Shown: positions 1 to 6,812 of the stretch, piece by piece | Layout: each line of letters starts with the position of its first letter | Position numbering within the stretch: position 1 is the stretch's first letter | Source of the DNA: Methanothrix sp. | GTDB taxonomy: Archaea; Halobacteriota; Methanosarcinia; Methanotrichales; Methanotrichaceae | Reading direction: 5' to 3' | Assembly: GCA_003162615.1 (NCBI GenBank) | Contig: PMNG01000183.1 | Span: 1-14,787 of the forward strand | DNA length: 14,787 nucleotides | Program-made: the position numbers and the translations under genes | The notes under the pieces: generated by a model | The model's input: the letters and a program-made list of their open reading frames with translations, nothing else | The model's database searches: none | Told to the model about the DNA's origin: nothing

Positions 1-105
1 AGCGTTGAGGACCTGACTGGTGTATTCTCTATCGAGAAGTTCATCCAGCTATGGGGCAACAGCACCTGCGGTGCCATCAGCGTTGACTGGCTGCCGTGCG
101 TCTAG
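1..105 (+). CDS. C-terminal tail of a secreted paralog-family protein (partial)
   Basis: The window opens inside a gene. Reading from base 1 gives 34 residues starting SVEDLTGVFSIEKF and ending DWLPCV, then TAG at 103-105. This tail is identical, residue for residue, to residues 208-241 of the protein encoded at 2605-3330, and the DNA is identical over 1-101 (against 3226-3326). It therefore belongs to the same family of secreted proteins as the three genes that follow. Its function is unknown. The start, signal peptide and most of the protein lie outside the window. Two hairpins follow the stop. Confidence 0.85.
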   Translation, partial: SVEDLTGVFSIEKFIQLWGNSTCGAISVDWLPCV

Positions 106-127
106 ATTACATTAAGTTTAAGAAATG

Positions 128-172
128 AGGCTCCGATTTTCAAGGAGCCTTAATCTCACCTTTTTGGTGAGA
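128..172 (+). terminator. Two tandem hairpins after the first paralog
   Basis: AGGCTCC (128-134) pairs with GGAGCCT (144-150) around a loop containing GATTTT. Directly after it, TCTCACC (154-160) pairs with GGTGAGA (166-172) around a T-run. Both stems are perfect 7-bp stems. The first resembles the hairpin after the gene at 2605-3330, where a CTCC/GGAG stem closes an ATTTT loop. A role in termination or mRNA 3'-end formation is inferred. Confidence 0.55.
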
Positions 173-213
173 AGGGATTCATAATCACAATAAAATTAGG
201 GGGTGAAAGTAGT

Positions 214-1023
214 ATGAAGGGAGTAGTAGCAGCGTTAGTAGCTGCATCACTTCTAGCCTGCGTAGGCCTTGTCATGGCCAATCCGCCATTGCCCGAGCCT
301 CTGCAGTATGAACAGTTCTGTGACAACCAAAAGGTATCAGGAACCGGTGCTATAGACATTAGCACTTCAGTGGTCGACAAAAAAATCGCTCTTGAGTACT
401 ATAACGTAATGGCAGGAGACGGCGACCTCGAGCTGGATCAGACCCACGCCTATTCGCAGAAGGGCATTAATGAAGGCCCTCTGTTTAATGATTCACATAA
501 CAGCAGCCTGAACCTGTACGAGAAAGAGAAGCTGACCTACAACGCCAAGAAGGCACCACTCACTGGTGGGAAGTACTTAAACTCGAAAGCCTTCTACGGA
601 GGCATTGGCGCCGATGTACAAGAGATGTTCTCTGTAAACCAAATGGAGAAGGAACAAACTAGCTTCTTCTCATCGACAGCCAATTTGGCCAATGGCAGTC
701 CAAATACGCAACATGCTATGAACGCACAATTAAAGGCTGCAGGCTTGAATGATCAGGCATGGGGTAATGACTACAATGTATCACGCCTCATGACTCAACG
801 CGATGGTACAGTCGATCCATCCCACATGGTAGGCATAGATACCAAGAACAGCTTCAATGGAACGTGGGGTGTAGACGCCAAGTGGCATCAGATATTCTAC
901 AAGGATATCAAGCTCCACGAGCAGTTCACAGGAACCTTCGAAGCAGAGAAGATGGTCAAGTTCCACGAGAACCCAGTTCCGGAAGAGGACAACCAGAATC
1001 CTTGCAAAGACATAGACTGCTAG
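214..1023 (+). CDS. Secreted protein of the tandem paralog family
   Basis: This encodes 269 residues. ATG 214 is preceded by an AGGGGGTGA ribosome site about 7 nt upstream. Residues 1-22 form a signal peptide (short basic start, hydrophobic core, cleavage probably near VMA/NP), and there is no second membrane segment, so the product should be exported. I recognise no catalytic motif. It shares three blocks with its neighbours: a VSGTG strand near residue 41, a FYGGIGADVQEMF block at 128-139 followed by VNQMEK, and a LHEQFTGTFEAEKM block at 234-247. The C-terminus has a Cys pair (NPCKDIDC). Several N-x-S/T sites (for example NDS, NSS, NVS, NGT) fit a glycosylated surface protein. A structural envelope or sheath role is inferred only from export and duplication. 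Confidence 0.85.
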   Translation: MKGVVAALVAASLLACVGLVMANPPLPEPLQYEQFCDNQKVSGTGAIDISTSVVDKKIALEYYNVMAGDGDLELDQTHAYSQKGINEGPLFNDSHNSSLNLYEKEKLTYNAKKAPLTGGKYLNSKAFYGGIGADVQEMFSVNQMEKEQTSFFSSTANLANGSPNTQHAMNAQLKAAGLNDQAWGNDYNVSRLMTQRDGTVDPSHMVGIDTKNSFNGTWGVDAKWHQIFYKDIKLHEQFTGTFEAEKMVKFHENPVPEEDNQNPCKDIDC

Positions 1024-1043
1024 ATCGCACCTGAAACGAAATG

Positions 1044-1078
1044 CCAGGGCCAAGGCCCTGGTTTTCAAATTTTTTATT
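1044..1078 (+). terminator. Hairpin plus T-tract between paralogs
   Basis: CCAGGGC (1044-1050) pairs perfectly with GCCCTGG (1055-1061) around CAAG, followed by TTTT and a long T-rich tract. It looks like an intrinsic terminator or processing signal. Only about 40 nt separate it from the next start codon, so it could also reduce read-through into the next gene rather than stop it completely. Confidence 0.65.
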
Positions 1079-1101
1079 TTTCTTTGTGGGGGGGCATCAA
1101 G

Positions 1102-2283
1102 ATGAAAAAATGGTTTATAATATTGATTCTCATTGTCTATCAGGCGTCGGCTACCGTAGAGGATGTGGGAACTGGACCCAACGTTGGTACGAGCAACGTT
1201 GGTACGAGCGATGCTGGCAGCACGTGGCCGGGTTCTATCGGACCGCCTACAATGTCGCTACCTTCTGTATCCTGTCAAGGAAACCAAGGCTGGCTGGAAG
1301 TAGAGGTAACATTGACCGGACCTGCCTTAGAAGACAGCGCTTACACCACTCCAGGAAAGGCGAGTGATTACACCATATCGGTTAGGAACAAAGGATCATC
1401 CGATGTGGATGCAACAATCAGTGTGGACCCTGAGACCTGCAACCTAGAGTGGTTCAGCTGGACGACAAAGACCGTGAAGATCCCAGCTGGCGTATCTCGC
1501 TCGGAACCTCTTCAGGTCGAACCAGACCTCAGCGCTTTAGCTGGTGATTACAGCTTCACTGTAGAGGCTTCGGGACAGTGCGTTAACTCTGGCAAATGCA
1601 AAGACGTACAATTCACGGTTCAGGGTTTTGATTACGCATCCGAGACTTCAATAAGCGGATCAGGCCAGTTCCGGATAAACAAGGACGTTAGCTCCATGGA
1701 TTCTGGAATAAAGTCCAACAAAGACATAACTTTCAGCGGGAGCGTCGATGCTCTGGTAAAGAACGAGTACCTTGTGGACAAGGCAAAAGGGCGCAATTCC
1801 AACTTTGAGGAGCAGGATGCTGTAGATAACTACAACGCGCTCAAGCCCGGAGATGCTCTCTTTGGAACTGAGGCCTTCAAGAGTTCTGCGGTATTTGGCG
1901 GTGTTGGTGCAAAGGTGCAGGAGAGCTATAACCTCCAGCAGATGGAGTTCAAAAAACAGGACTTCAACTTGTACCAAACTGGCTCTCTGAAGAAAATGGC
2001 CGAATTCAAAACCGCCGACAACTTCACAGGGTTTTATCTGCTGGACGCCAAGCAAGTAATTCCAGGATTTAAGAACCTCAAGGAGCACGAGGAGTATATG
2101 GGATCTTTCGAGATCAACAGAAGAATACTCTTCCAGGATAATCGTCCCACCTTTGGCAGCCCATGCTTCGGCGGCTTATGTGATAACTTCAAGGCACAGC
2201 CAGCACCGGTCAGCAATCCGTGCTCAAGCGGCTCATGCAACGACTTTATGAAGCGTCTCGACGCCTTCTCTAAGTCGGCATGA
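1102..2283 (+). CDS. Secreted two-domain protein: Ig-like domain plus paralog-family domain
   Basis: This encodes 393 residues from ATG 1102, chosen because a run of seven G (1088-1094) lies 7 nt upstream and MKKWFIILILIVYQASA is a good signal peptide; an in-frame TTG at 1084 would place the G run inside the gene. After a short 5-residue repeat region (NVGTS twice, near residues 27-36), residues about 60-175 resemble an Ig-like/CARDB or NEW3-type beta domain (TISVRNKGSSDVDATISV, then a cysteine-containing strand pattern). Residues about 176-347 match the neighbours at 214 and 2605: VFGGVGAKVQESY at 264-276 with QQME following, and LKEHEEYMGSFEINR at 326-340. The tail has two Cys pairs (SPCFGGLC and NPCSSGSC). 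It is probably extracellular; function unknown. The domain calls are by pattern only. Confidence 0.85.
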   Translation: MKKWFIILILIVYQASATVEDVGTGPNVGTSNVGTSDAGSTWPGSIGPPTMSLPSVSCQGNQGWLEVEVTLTGPALEDSAYTTPGKASDYTISVRNKGSSDVDATISVDPETCNLEWFSWTTKTVKIPAGVSRSEPLQVEPDLSALAGDYSFTVEASGQCVNSGKCKDVQFTVQGFDYASETSISGSGQFRINKDVSSMDSGIKSNKDITFSGSVDALVKNEYLVDKAKGRNSNFEEQDAVDNYNALKPGDALFGTEAFKSSAVFGGVGAKVQESYNLQQMEFKKQDFNLYQTGSLKKMAEFKTADNFTGFYLLDAKQVIPGFKNLKEHEEYMGSFEINRRILFQDNRPTFGSPCFGGLCDNFKAQPAPVSNPCSSGSCNDFMKRLDAFSKSA

Positions 2284-2604
2284 GTCTCTTTTATTTTTGA
2301 AATTTATTTGATTAATTTTTCCTTTTTTAGCAAATAAAAGACCAAAAAACGACAATAAAACTACTTTTTATCTGTGATTCTCGCCTTGACTGCAGATGGT
2401 CGAGTTGCGCTGCCAAAACTTTGAAATAGCTGTTGGTCTACTAGTCCTGGGTGCTAAGGATATTCGGGAGAGAAGGTTCAGCCTGAAACTGCTATCAAAC
2501 CGAGCGCAGTTTTATCGCTCAGTAAAAGAAGCGGTCTGCGATCTGTTTGCCCTGAGGATTCGGTCCTCTGCAGAATATTACAGGCTATAGGAGGTAAGTG
2601 TGGA
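2284..2604 (+). other. Long leader or intergenic stretch before the third full paralog
   Basis: There is no convincing gene here. The first 60 bases are T-rich (T-runs at 2288-2296 and 2317-2329), suitable for termination of the upstream gene. GTC and TTTTATTT near 2284-2296 can pair with AAATAAAAGAC at 2332-2342. The second half is more GC-rich and holds short inverted repeats: GAGCG 2502-2506 with CGCTC 2516-2520, and GAGGA 2554-2558 with TCCTC 2564-2568. A 64-codon open frame at 2396-2590 has no ribosome site and no protein-like features. I saw no strong TATA box. Confidence 0.4.
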
Positions 2605-3330
2605 ATGAAGCGAAATCTAGTAGTTCTAGCGATAATCGCCATAGCCCTTATGGGGATGGCAAGTGCTGCCAACTATATGTACGAGAAATCATCGGTAAAG
2701 GGGGTTGGTTACAGGAATCTGGAGATGATCATCTCCACCCAGGATGGGTTCAATGGAGATAAGCTGGTGGAAAAACAGTCCGGAAGCGGCAACATCATAA
2801 CCTCCAATATTGAACTCGAGGCTGAGAGGCAGATCAATTCGGGCGCTGAGTCCTGCATCGCTGCCAACGGCAACCAAGTCCCATTGGACTACATCAACTT
2901 CACGTCTGACCAGGAACTTGAGTACATGCCTGTGAGCTACCAGACAGGCACCTACGACCAGAAGTGGATCGACAAACTTTGCGTCCAGAACTACGCAATA
3001 GGTGCAGTCCTGACTGAGATGTACACCCATGCAGAGCACTTGCAGAAGACCACCGAGGTCAAGACCAGGTCGTACAATGTTTCATCTGCCAATGGTGTAC
3101 CAAACTGCTGTACGGGCGTTTTAGAGGCTAACCTCAACTCTAACGTGATCGGCGTTGCTCACATCGGATGGATCTCCAGAGATCCTAATGTGAACAGCAA
3201 AGGACGCCACAACGAGTGGGGCAGGAGCGTTGAGGACCTGACTGGTGTATTCTCTATCGAGAAGTTCATCCAGCTATGGGGCAACAGCACCTGCGGTGCC
3301 ATCAGCGTTGACTGGCTGCCGTGCGTATAA
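2605..3330 (+). CDS. Secreted protein of the tandem paralog family
   Basis: This encodes 241 residues. ATG 2605 has an AGGAGGT ribosome site at 2589-2595, 9 nt upstream. Residues 1-21 are a clear signal peptide ending ASA. The mature chain has no membrane segment and no known catalytic motif. It shares the family layout: VKGVGYRNLE near residue 31, IGAVLTEMYTHAEHLQK at 132-148, and VEDLTGVFSIEKFIQ at 209-223. Cysteines occur at 84, 126, 168-169, 230 and 240, which suggests disulfides outside the cell. Its last 34 residues are identical to the truncated protein at 1-105. It is probably another envelope component; function unknown. It is followed by its own hairpin. Confidence 0.85.
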   Translation: MKRNLVVLAIIAIALMGMASAANYMYEKSSVKGVGYRNLEMIISTQDGFNGDKLVEKQSGSGNIITSNIELEAERQINSGAESCIAANGNQVPLDYINFTSDQELEYMPVSYQTGTYDQKWIDKLCVQNYAIGAVLTEMYTHAEHLQKTTEVKTRSYNVSSANGVPNCCTGVLEANLNSNVIGVAHIGWISRDPNVNSKGRHNEWGRSVEDLTGVFSIEKFIQLWGNSTCGAISVDWLPCV

Positions 3331-3344
3331 ACATCGATGGAAAG

Positions 3345-3379
3345 GAAGTCTCCAGATTTTCTGGAGAACTTCTTCTTTA
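3345..3379 (+). terminator. Hairpin terminator after the third full paralog
   Basis: GAAGTCTCCAG (3345-3355) pairs with CTGGAGAACTTC (3361-3372) with one bulged base around an ATTTT loop, followed by a T-rich stretch. The stem and loop (CTCC, ATTTT, GGAG core) resemble the hairpin at 128-150 downstream of the identical gene tail. Confidence 0.65.
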
Positions 3380-3734
3380 TAGCCGGAGAAAATGCCAAAT
3401 ACAACGACATTTATCCCCCAATCAAACCTAATTATTCTTGATTTCCCAATTTTGAGAAGTTCATAGTTTAGATATTCCATAATCTCCCATAATATGTATT
3501 ATGGACCTACGAATCCGCAACTTTAATGAAAAATCGTCGGGTTGAGTTGGGATCTATTGCCGCATATCACAGAGATAGAACTATGATAGCCCAAAATGAA
3601 GAATACTTATCTATAATGTCCTTGTATTAAATATTGTTTGCTAATATAGCGTTATCAAAATAAAAAATTTAAATACTTTAGCAACCTAAATAAGTTATGG
3701 TTAGTACCGTCAAAATTAAGGATTGGTGAGGTCT
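3380..3734. other. AT-rich intergenic region with an 18-bp palindrome
   Basis: I see no gene here. CCATAATA (3487-3494) and TATTATGG (3497-3504) form a perfect inverted repeat with a 2-nt centre. A second CCATAAT lies just before it. The right end carries the probable promoter of the following gene. Confidence 0.5.
3668..3676 (+). promoter_or_regulatory. Probable TATA box for the lamin-tail-like gene
   Basis: TTTAAATAC lies in an A/T-rich context and would place transcription start near 3698, leaving a leader of about 35 nt before the TTG at 3735. A GGTGAGG ribosome site follows at 3725-3731. Confidence 0.5.
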
Positions 3735-4388
3735 TTGAATTGGAAATATTTAACTATCTGGATCGCCGTAATCTTTTCGATATACGGATCTTTTGCGCAA
3801 TCGATATCGACAACTGATACCCCTTCGCAAGGAGGTTTTGAAGCGGGCGTCGTGCAAACAACTCCAACAACCGAGACCCCATCGCAGGGGTCTTTTGGGG
3901 TCGGACTCAATCAAACAAATTCAATCACCCAAACCCCTTCGCAAGGAGGTTTTGAAGCAGGCATCGTGCAAACAACTCCGACAACCGAGACTCCATCGCA
4001 GGGGGCTTTTGCAGTTGGCTCTAATCAAACAACATCTACCGGTGAAAACTCCTCGCAAGCAAGTTACACTGGCTCAACGGTCAAGAACGACGTGACTGTA
4101 TCAAAAGTCATCAAAGAGAGCGACGCACTGCATGTAACAGTGGCAAACAACGGAACAGCACCAGCGAAACTTACAGACTGGAAGCTCGCATTGAATAATG
4201 GAACTAGCACGTATCTGTTCCCCAATTTCATGCTTAAACCTATGGCTACGGTAACCGTCCACACTCACATGAACGCAAACACACCCACGGATCTGTACGG
4301 TAGCAATTTCATGTGGAATGGAACCCGTGATGTCGAACTAATCGACAGTATGGGAAAAATGGTCAGCGAATACAGCTTACATACATAA
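3735..4388 (+). CDS. Secreted repeat protein with C-terminal lamin-tail-like domain
   Basis: I prefer TTG 3735 (217 residues) because GGTGAGG lies immediately upstream; an in-frame TTG at 3723 would add four residues and bury that site. Residues 1-22 form a signal peptide ending FAQ. Residues 29-104 are four 19-residue repeats starting TPSQG, in an ABAB order: units 1 and 3 (FEAGVVQTTPTTE type) are nearly identical in DNA, and units 2 and 4 form the other type. The linker is rich in Thr, Gln, Ser and N-x-T sites. Residues about 118-217 fit the lamin-tail domain pattern: HVTVANNGTAPAKLTDWKL, a YLFPNFMLKPMATVTVHTH strand pair, then LYGSNFMWNGTRDVELID and a final YSL. In microbes such domains are found in exported proteins. 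It is likely a surface or matrix protein on a stalk; its partner is unknown. Confidence 0.85.
   Translation: MNWKYLTIWIAVIFSIYGSFAQSISTTDTPSQGGFEAGVVQTTPTTETPSQGSFGVGLNQTNSITQTPSQGGFEAGIVQTTPTTETPSQGAFAVGSNQTTSTGENSSQASYTGSTVKNDVTVSKVIKESDALHVTVANNGTAPAKLTDWKLALNNGTSTYLFPNFMLKPMATVTVHTHMNANTPTDLYGSNFMWNGTRDVELIDSMGKMVSEYSLHT
3819..4046 (+). repeat. Four 57-bp in-frame tandem repeats, ABAB order
   Basis: The units are 3819-3875, 3876-3932, 3933-3989 and 3990-4046. Units 1 and 3 differ at about three positions; units 2 and 4 are more diverged from each other. This suggests duplication of a 114-bp pair. Because 57 is a multiple of three, other frames also stay open across the array. Confidence 0.85.
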
Positions 4389-4394
4389 CTGATG

Positions 4395-4430
4395 AATGCT
4401 AGTATCACCTAGCATTCTAGATTATTTTTT
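4395..4430 (+). terminator. Hairpin terminator after the lamin-tail-like gene
   Basis: AATGCTAG (4395-4402) pairs perfectly with CTAGCATT (4409-4416) around a 6-nt loop and is followed by a T-run at 4425-4430. It begins six bases after the stop codon. Confidence 0.7.
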
Positions 4431-5023
4431 CTGGTTGATGGCCCAGATTTCGAAGGCTAGTCCAGCCCTGTGATCCCGTATGACTTTTCGAAAGAACCAG
4501 TATGCTACTCCTCTCCCGAAACCGTCTAATTGAACCCTTAAAGAATTCTTGATGCGCTATTATTAATCCATTTTTAGGCTTCAATCTCTGATTAAATTTG
4601 TGGGCACTCTCTGTTTGAGATTAAATCCTAAATTAGAAGAATTCTAGCCCTTTTGGGCGAATCTAACAGATTTCGGTGAAGCGCAAAATAAAAATTTATA
4701 CTTATTAGTGAATTATTTATCTATGCATTCTGAATTACGTAAATATACGTAATTTAAAGTAAATTTGAAAACAAGAATTGCCCCTAACCTTATTTTGCCT
4801 TAAACACCTTATAACATAAGATACAGGCCAACACGAAATTTTTAATACGTATGTTTTATAGGGTTTTGGGAAAGGGGTAAGTATGCTATAATCGAGAATC
4901 TCTGCATGGACATAATATTAGCACTTAGCAGTACGAGAATACTAGAAAGAAGGTGATAGAGTCAGAAGCGCAGAATGGGCAATCCTTAAATGTTTTGAAG
5001 AGGCTAACTCGTATGGTGATGTC
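4431..5023. other. Gene-poor AT-rich stretch with a 22-bp palindrome
   Basis: I see no intact gene. AATTACGTA (4733-4741) and TACGTAATT (4746-4754) form a perfect inverted repeat with a 4-nt centre, downstream of a TATA-like AATTTATAC near 4693. A small GCCC/GGGC hairpin lies near 4649-4660. The frame leading into the zinc-ribbon start at 5024 is open from 4946 and could be an N-terminal extension, but it has no start codon with a ribosome site. Confidence 0.4.
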
Positions 5024-5163
5024 ATGGCAGTATGTACGTTTTGCGGCAAACCTGCTGATGAAGAGATTGGAGGAGGAAAGGGGTTTGCAAAGTCTGTACT
5101 GGAAAAGTTGTAAAAGCATTAAAAAATGAACTAAAAGATGAATTCTCTAAGGTGAAGAAATAA
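5024..5163 (+). pseudogene. Small zinc-ribbon protein split by a -1 frameshift
   Basis: From ATG 5024 (GGTGAT at 5015-5020) the frame reads MAVCTFCGKPADEEIGGGKG and then loses the pattern, stopping at 5108-5113. Moving to the -1 frame at the G-run gives VCKVCTGKVV and then a charged helix ending KVKK with TAA at 5161-5163. Together this is a protein of about 46 residues with two C-x2-C pairs, a plausible zinc ribbon, and a Lys-rich tail. The switch falls on A-AAG-GGG (5077-5083), which fits the X-XXY-YYZ slippery pattern, so either a base was lost from the G or T run or the ribosome shifts. I do not recognise a specific family; its role is unknown. Confidence 0.5.
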
Positions 5164-5320
5164 TCAAAGAGAAAAATGCCATATAAATATAGTAAGTTTT
5201 TTTTATTTGATTATTATTTCTAAATAACAGGTATTTACATCTACTTTCAGAATACATGCTATCAAGGCTATTACGTAGCGTCGCTAATCAGCGCTAATAA
5301 GAAGCCTTAGAGATCCTACT
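5164..5320. other. Short intergenic gap between convergent genes
   Basis: This is AT-rich on the left with an eight-base T-run (near 5197-5204) that could end + strand transcription. TAGCG (5276-5280) and CGCTA (5292-5296) form a weak inverted repeat that could end the - strand unit. Nothing else was seen. Confidence 0.3.
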
Positions 5321-6003
5321 TCAAAAAGGGGCTGCCGCCGGTTGTTTAATGCAAAAATAGGTTCCCATAAACCCATCCTTGTAATCCTTCCAAACCACCC
5401 TAAACCCAGCCCGCTCGATCATTCCTTCCATGATCCAGTCCACCGTGGAGTACTCGTTCTTCACATGAGCCGCAATACGGCTGGCAAACTCGTCACCCAT
5501 CATCTCCGATGCTCTCAATATATAGCCCTCGATCGAGTCTTCATAATCTATGATATCGAAGTTGAAGACCACGTCTCACAGGCAGAGCTTGCCCCATCCA
5601 TGAGCATATCTGCCATGCGCATCAGTGCGACCTGTTTCCAGAAGTCTGGCAGATGGTGCAGAGCGAGCTGGGTTACGACAGCATCCACCTGAGTGGAATT
5701 CTGATAGGTCAAAAACCCACCCTGAAGGAACCTCACATTGTTAATCCCTCTCGATCTTGCTTTATCCACAGCATAAACCTTTGAGCAATGACGTGCTGCG
5801 ACTAGGGCAAACTCTCCCGTGCCCGTGCCGATCTCCAGAACCGTCTGGTTGGGCTGGAGGTTGAGGAAAGAAAGAATCTCCCGAATTTCTGCATGAATAT
5901 CTCGATAATTTTGCATGTTCCGGTCGTAAATCTCGGCCAAGGCATCGAAGTCGGCACCGGGATGGTCAGGCTCATGATATCGCCAATAGGGATGGTCATC
6001 TAT
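5321..6003 (-). pseudogene. Class I SAM-dependent methyltransferase, decayed
   Basis: Reading - strand from about 6003, the frame gives DDHPYWRYHEP, a helix region, then VLEIGTGTGEF (motif I, SAM binding, around 5815-5841) and VVTQLALHHLPDFWKQ (motif near the active cleft). At 5592-5595 a run of four G (five expected) breaks the frame. In the other frame the expected GGKLCLRDVVFNFD continues, but an in-frame TGA at 5576-5578 stands where CGA (Arg) fits; the rest then reads cleanly to TGA at 5321-5323. No ATG, GTG or TTG begins the frame near its expected start: codon ATA 6003-6001 sits there, overlapping the truA stop. So there are up to three lesions. The substrate cannot be told. It is the last member of the leuC/aksD-truA unit. 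Sequencing error remains an alternative for the indel. Confidence 0.75.
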
Positions 6004-6803
6004 CTCTCCATTGCCTTCTGCAGGCTCCTGACTACGTAAGCCGAAGATATTCTTTTCTGAACCGTCGCTCCCAGCCCCTTCGCCGCCCTTTCCCGAGAGT
6101 ATTCGTCCACATGCCACTCTAGGCAGTTATAGCCCACGTCCATGAGGATCAATCCCTCGGCCGGAGCCGATGGTGCACCGTAGTTCAGCTCAGGGTTAAG
6201 CAGCTCTTCGATCCATTCCAGATCCCTATCCCCAGATCCAACCATCTCAAGGGCCCTGACGATCTTACGCACCATGTTCCAAAGAAATCCATTGGCCCTG
6301 ATGTCAAAAATGACCAGGCCTAAGCCGCTTTCTTCGGTTATCTCCAGCCTCTGGATTTCCTTGACAGTGCCTTCCTTGCAGGAGGAGAAGTTCCTGAAGT
6401 CATGCAAGCCCTGGAGCTTTTCGGCGGCTGAACGCATCTTTTCCAGATCCAGGCCATCATGCCAGAGGAGGTAGCGGTACTCCCGCCACAAGGCGTTCCA
6501 CCGGGCGGAGAAGCCCAACGGAGCCACGGACCAGGCCCAAGCCCAGATGTCCCTGGGAAGACGACCGTTTATGCACCTTGGCCTGGCCAGGTTTGCATTT
6601 TCCTCATCTATCCAGAAGTCGATTACCTGGCCAAGAGCGGATACCCCTCGATCAGTCCTTCCGGCATAGCAGAAGTCTCCATGGATGACACCGATCTGCT
6701 CGAGAGCTTTGCTCACTTCCGAGTCCACAGTCACCAGATCAGGCTGATGCTGAAACCCGTGGTAGTTGTCGCCCAGGTAGGCCAACTTCAGCGCGATCTT
6801 CAT
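6000..6803 (-). CDS. truA: tRNA pseudouridine synthase A (TruA)
   Basis: This encodes 267 residues, normal for archaeal TruA, an enzyme that converts uridines of the tRNA anticodon arm (classically positions 38-40) to pseudouridine. The N-terminus MKIALKLAYLGDNYHGFQ is the family opening. AGRTDRGVSALGQVIDF holds the catalytic Asp, residue 51 here. WRYEY-type and GFLWNMVRKIV segments in the second half also match the family. ATG 6803 lies only 9 nt after the stop of the upstream leuC/aksD gene, so the two are co-transcribed; no strong ribosome site is visible, which suggests translational coupling. The stop touches the start of the methyltransferase remnant. Confidence 0.95.
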   Translation of the reverse strand: MKIALKLAYLGDNYHGFQHQPDLVTVDSEVSKALEQIGVIHGDFCYAGRTDRGVSALGQVIDFWIDEENANLARPRCINGRLPRDIWAWAWSVAPLGFSARWNALWREYRYLLWHDGLDLEKMRSAAEKLQGLHDFRNFSSCKEGTVKEIQRLEITEESGLGLVIFDIRANGFLWNMVRKIVRALEMVGSGDRDLEWIEELLNPELNYGAPSAPAEGLILMDVGYNCLEWHVDEYSRERAAKGLGATVQKRISSAYVVRSLQKAMER

Positions 6804-6812
6804 CCTAGAATC

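Noticed and set aside
1041..1367. A 108-codon + strand frame starting in the hairpin before the 1102 gene
   Set aside because: It starts inside a terminator-like stem, has no ribosome site and overlaps the well-supported gene at 1102-2283.
2396..2590. A 64-codon frame in the leader of the 2605 gene
   Set aside because: No ribosome site, no recognisable protein pattern, and the region looks like a leader.
3793..4095. A 100-codon open frame over the repeats of the lamin-tail-like gene
   Set aside because: It is in another frame of a clear signal-peptide gene. It stays open because the repeat length is a multiple of three, and its basic repetitive product is an artefact.
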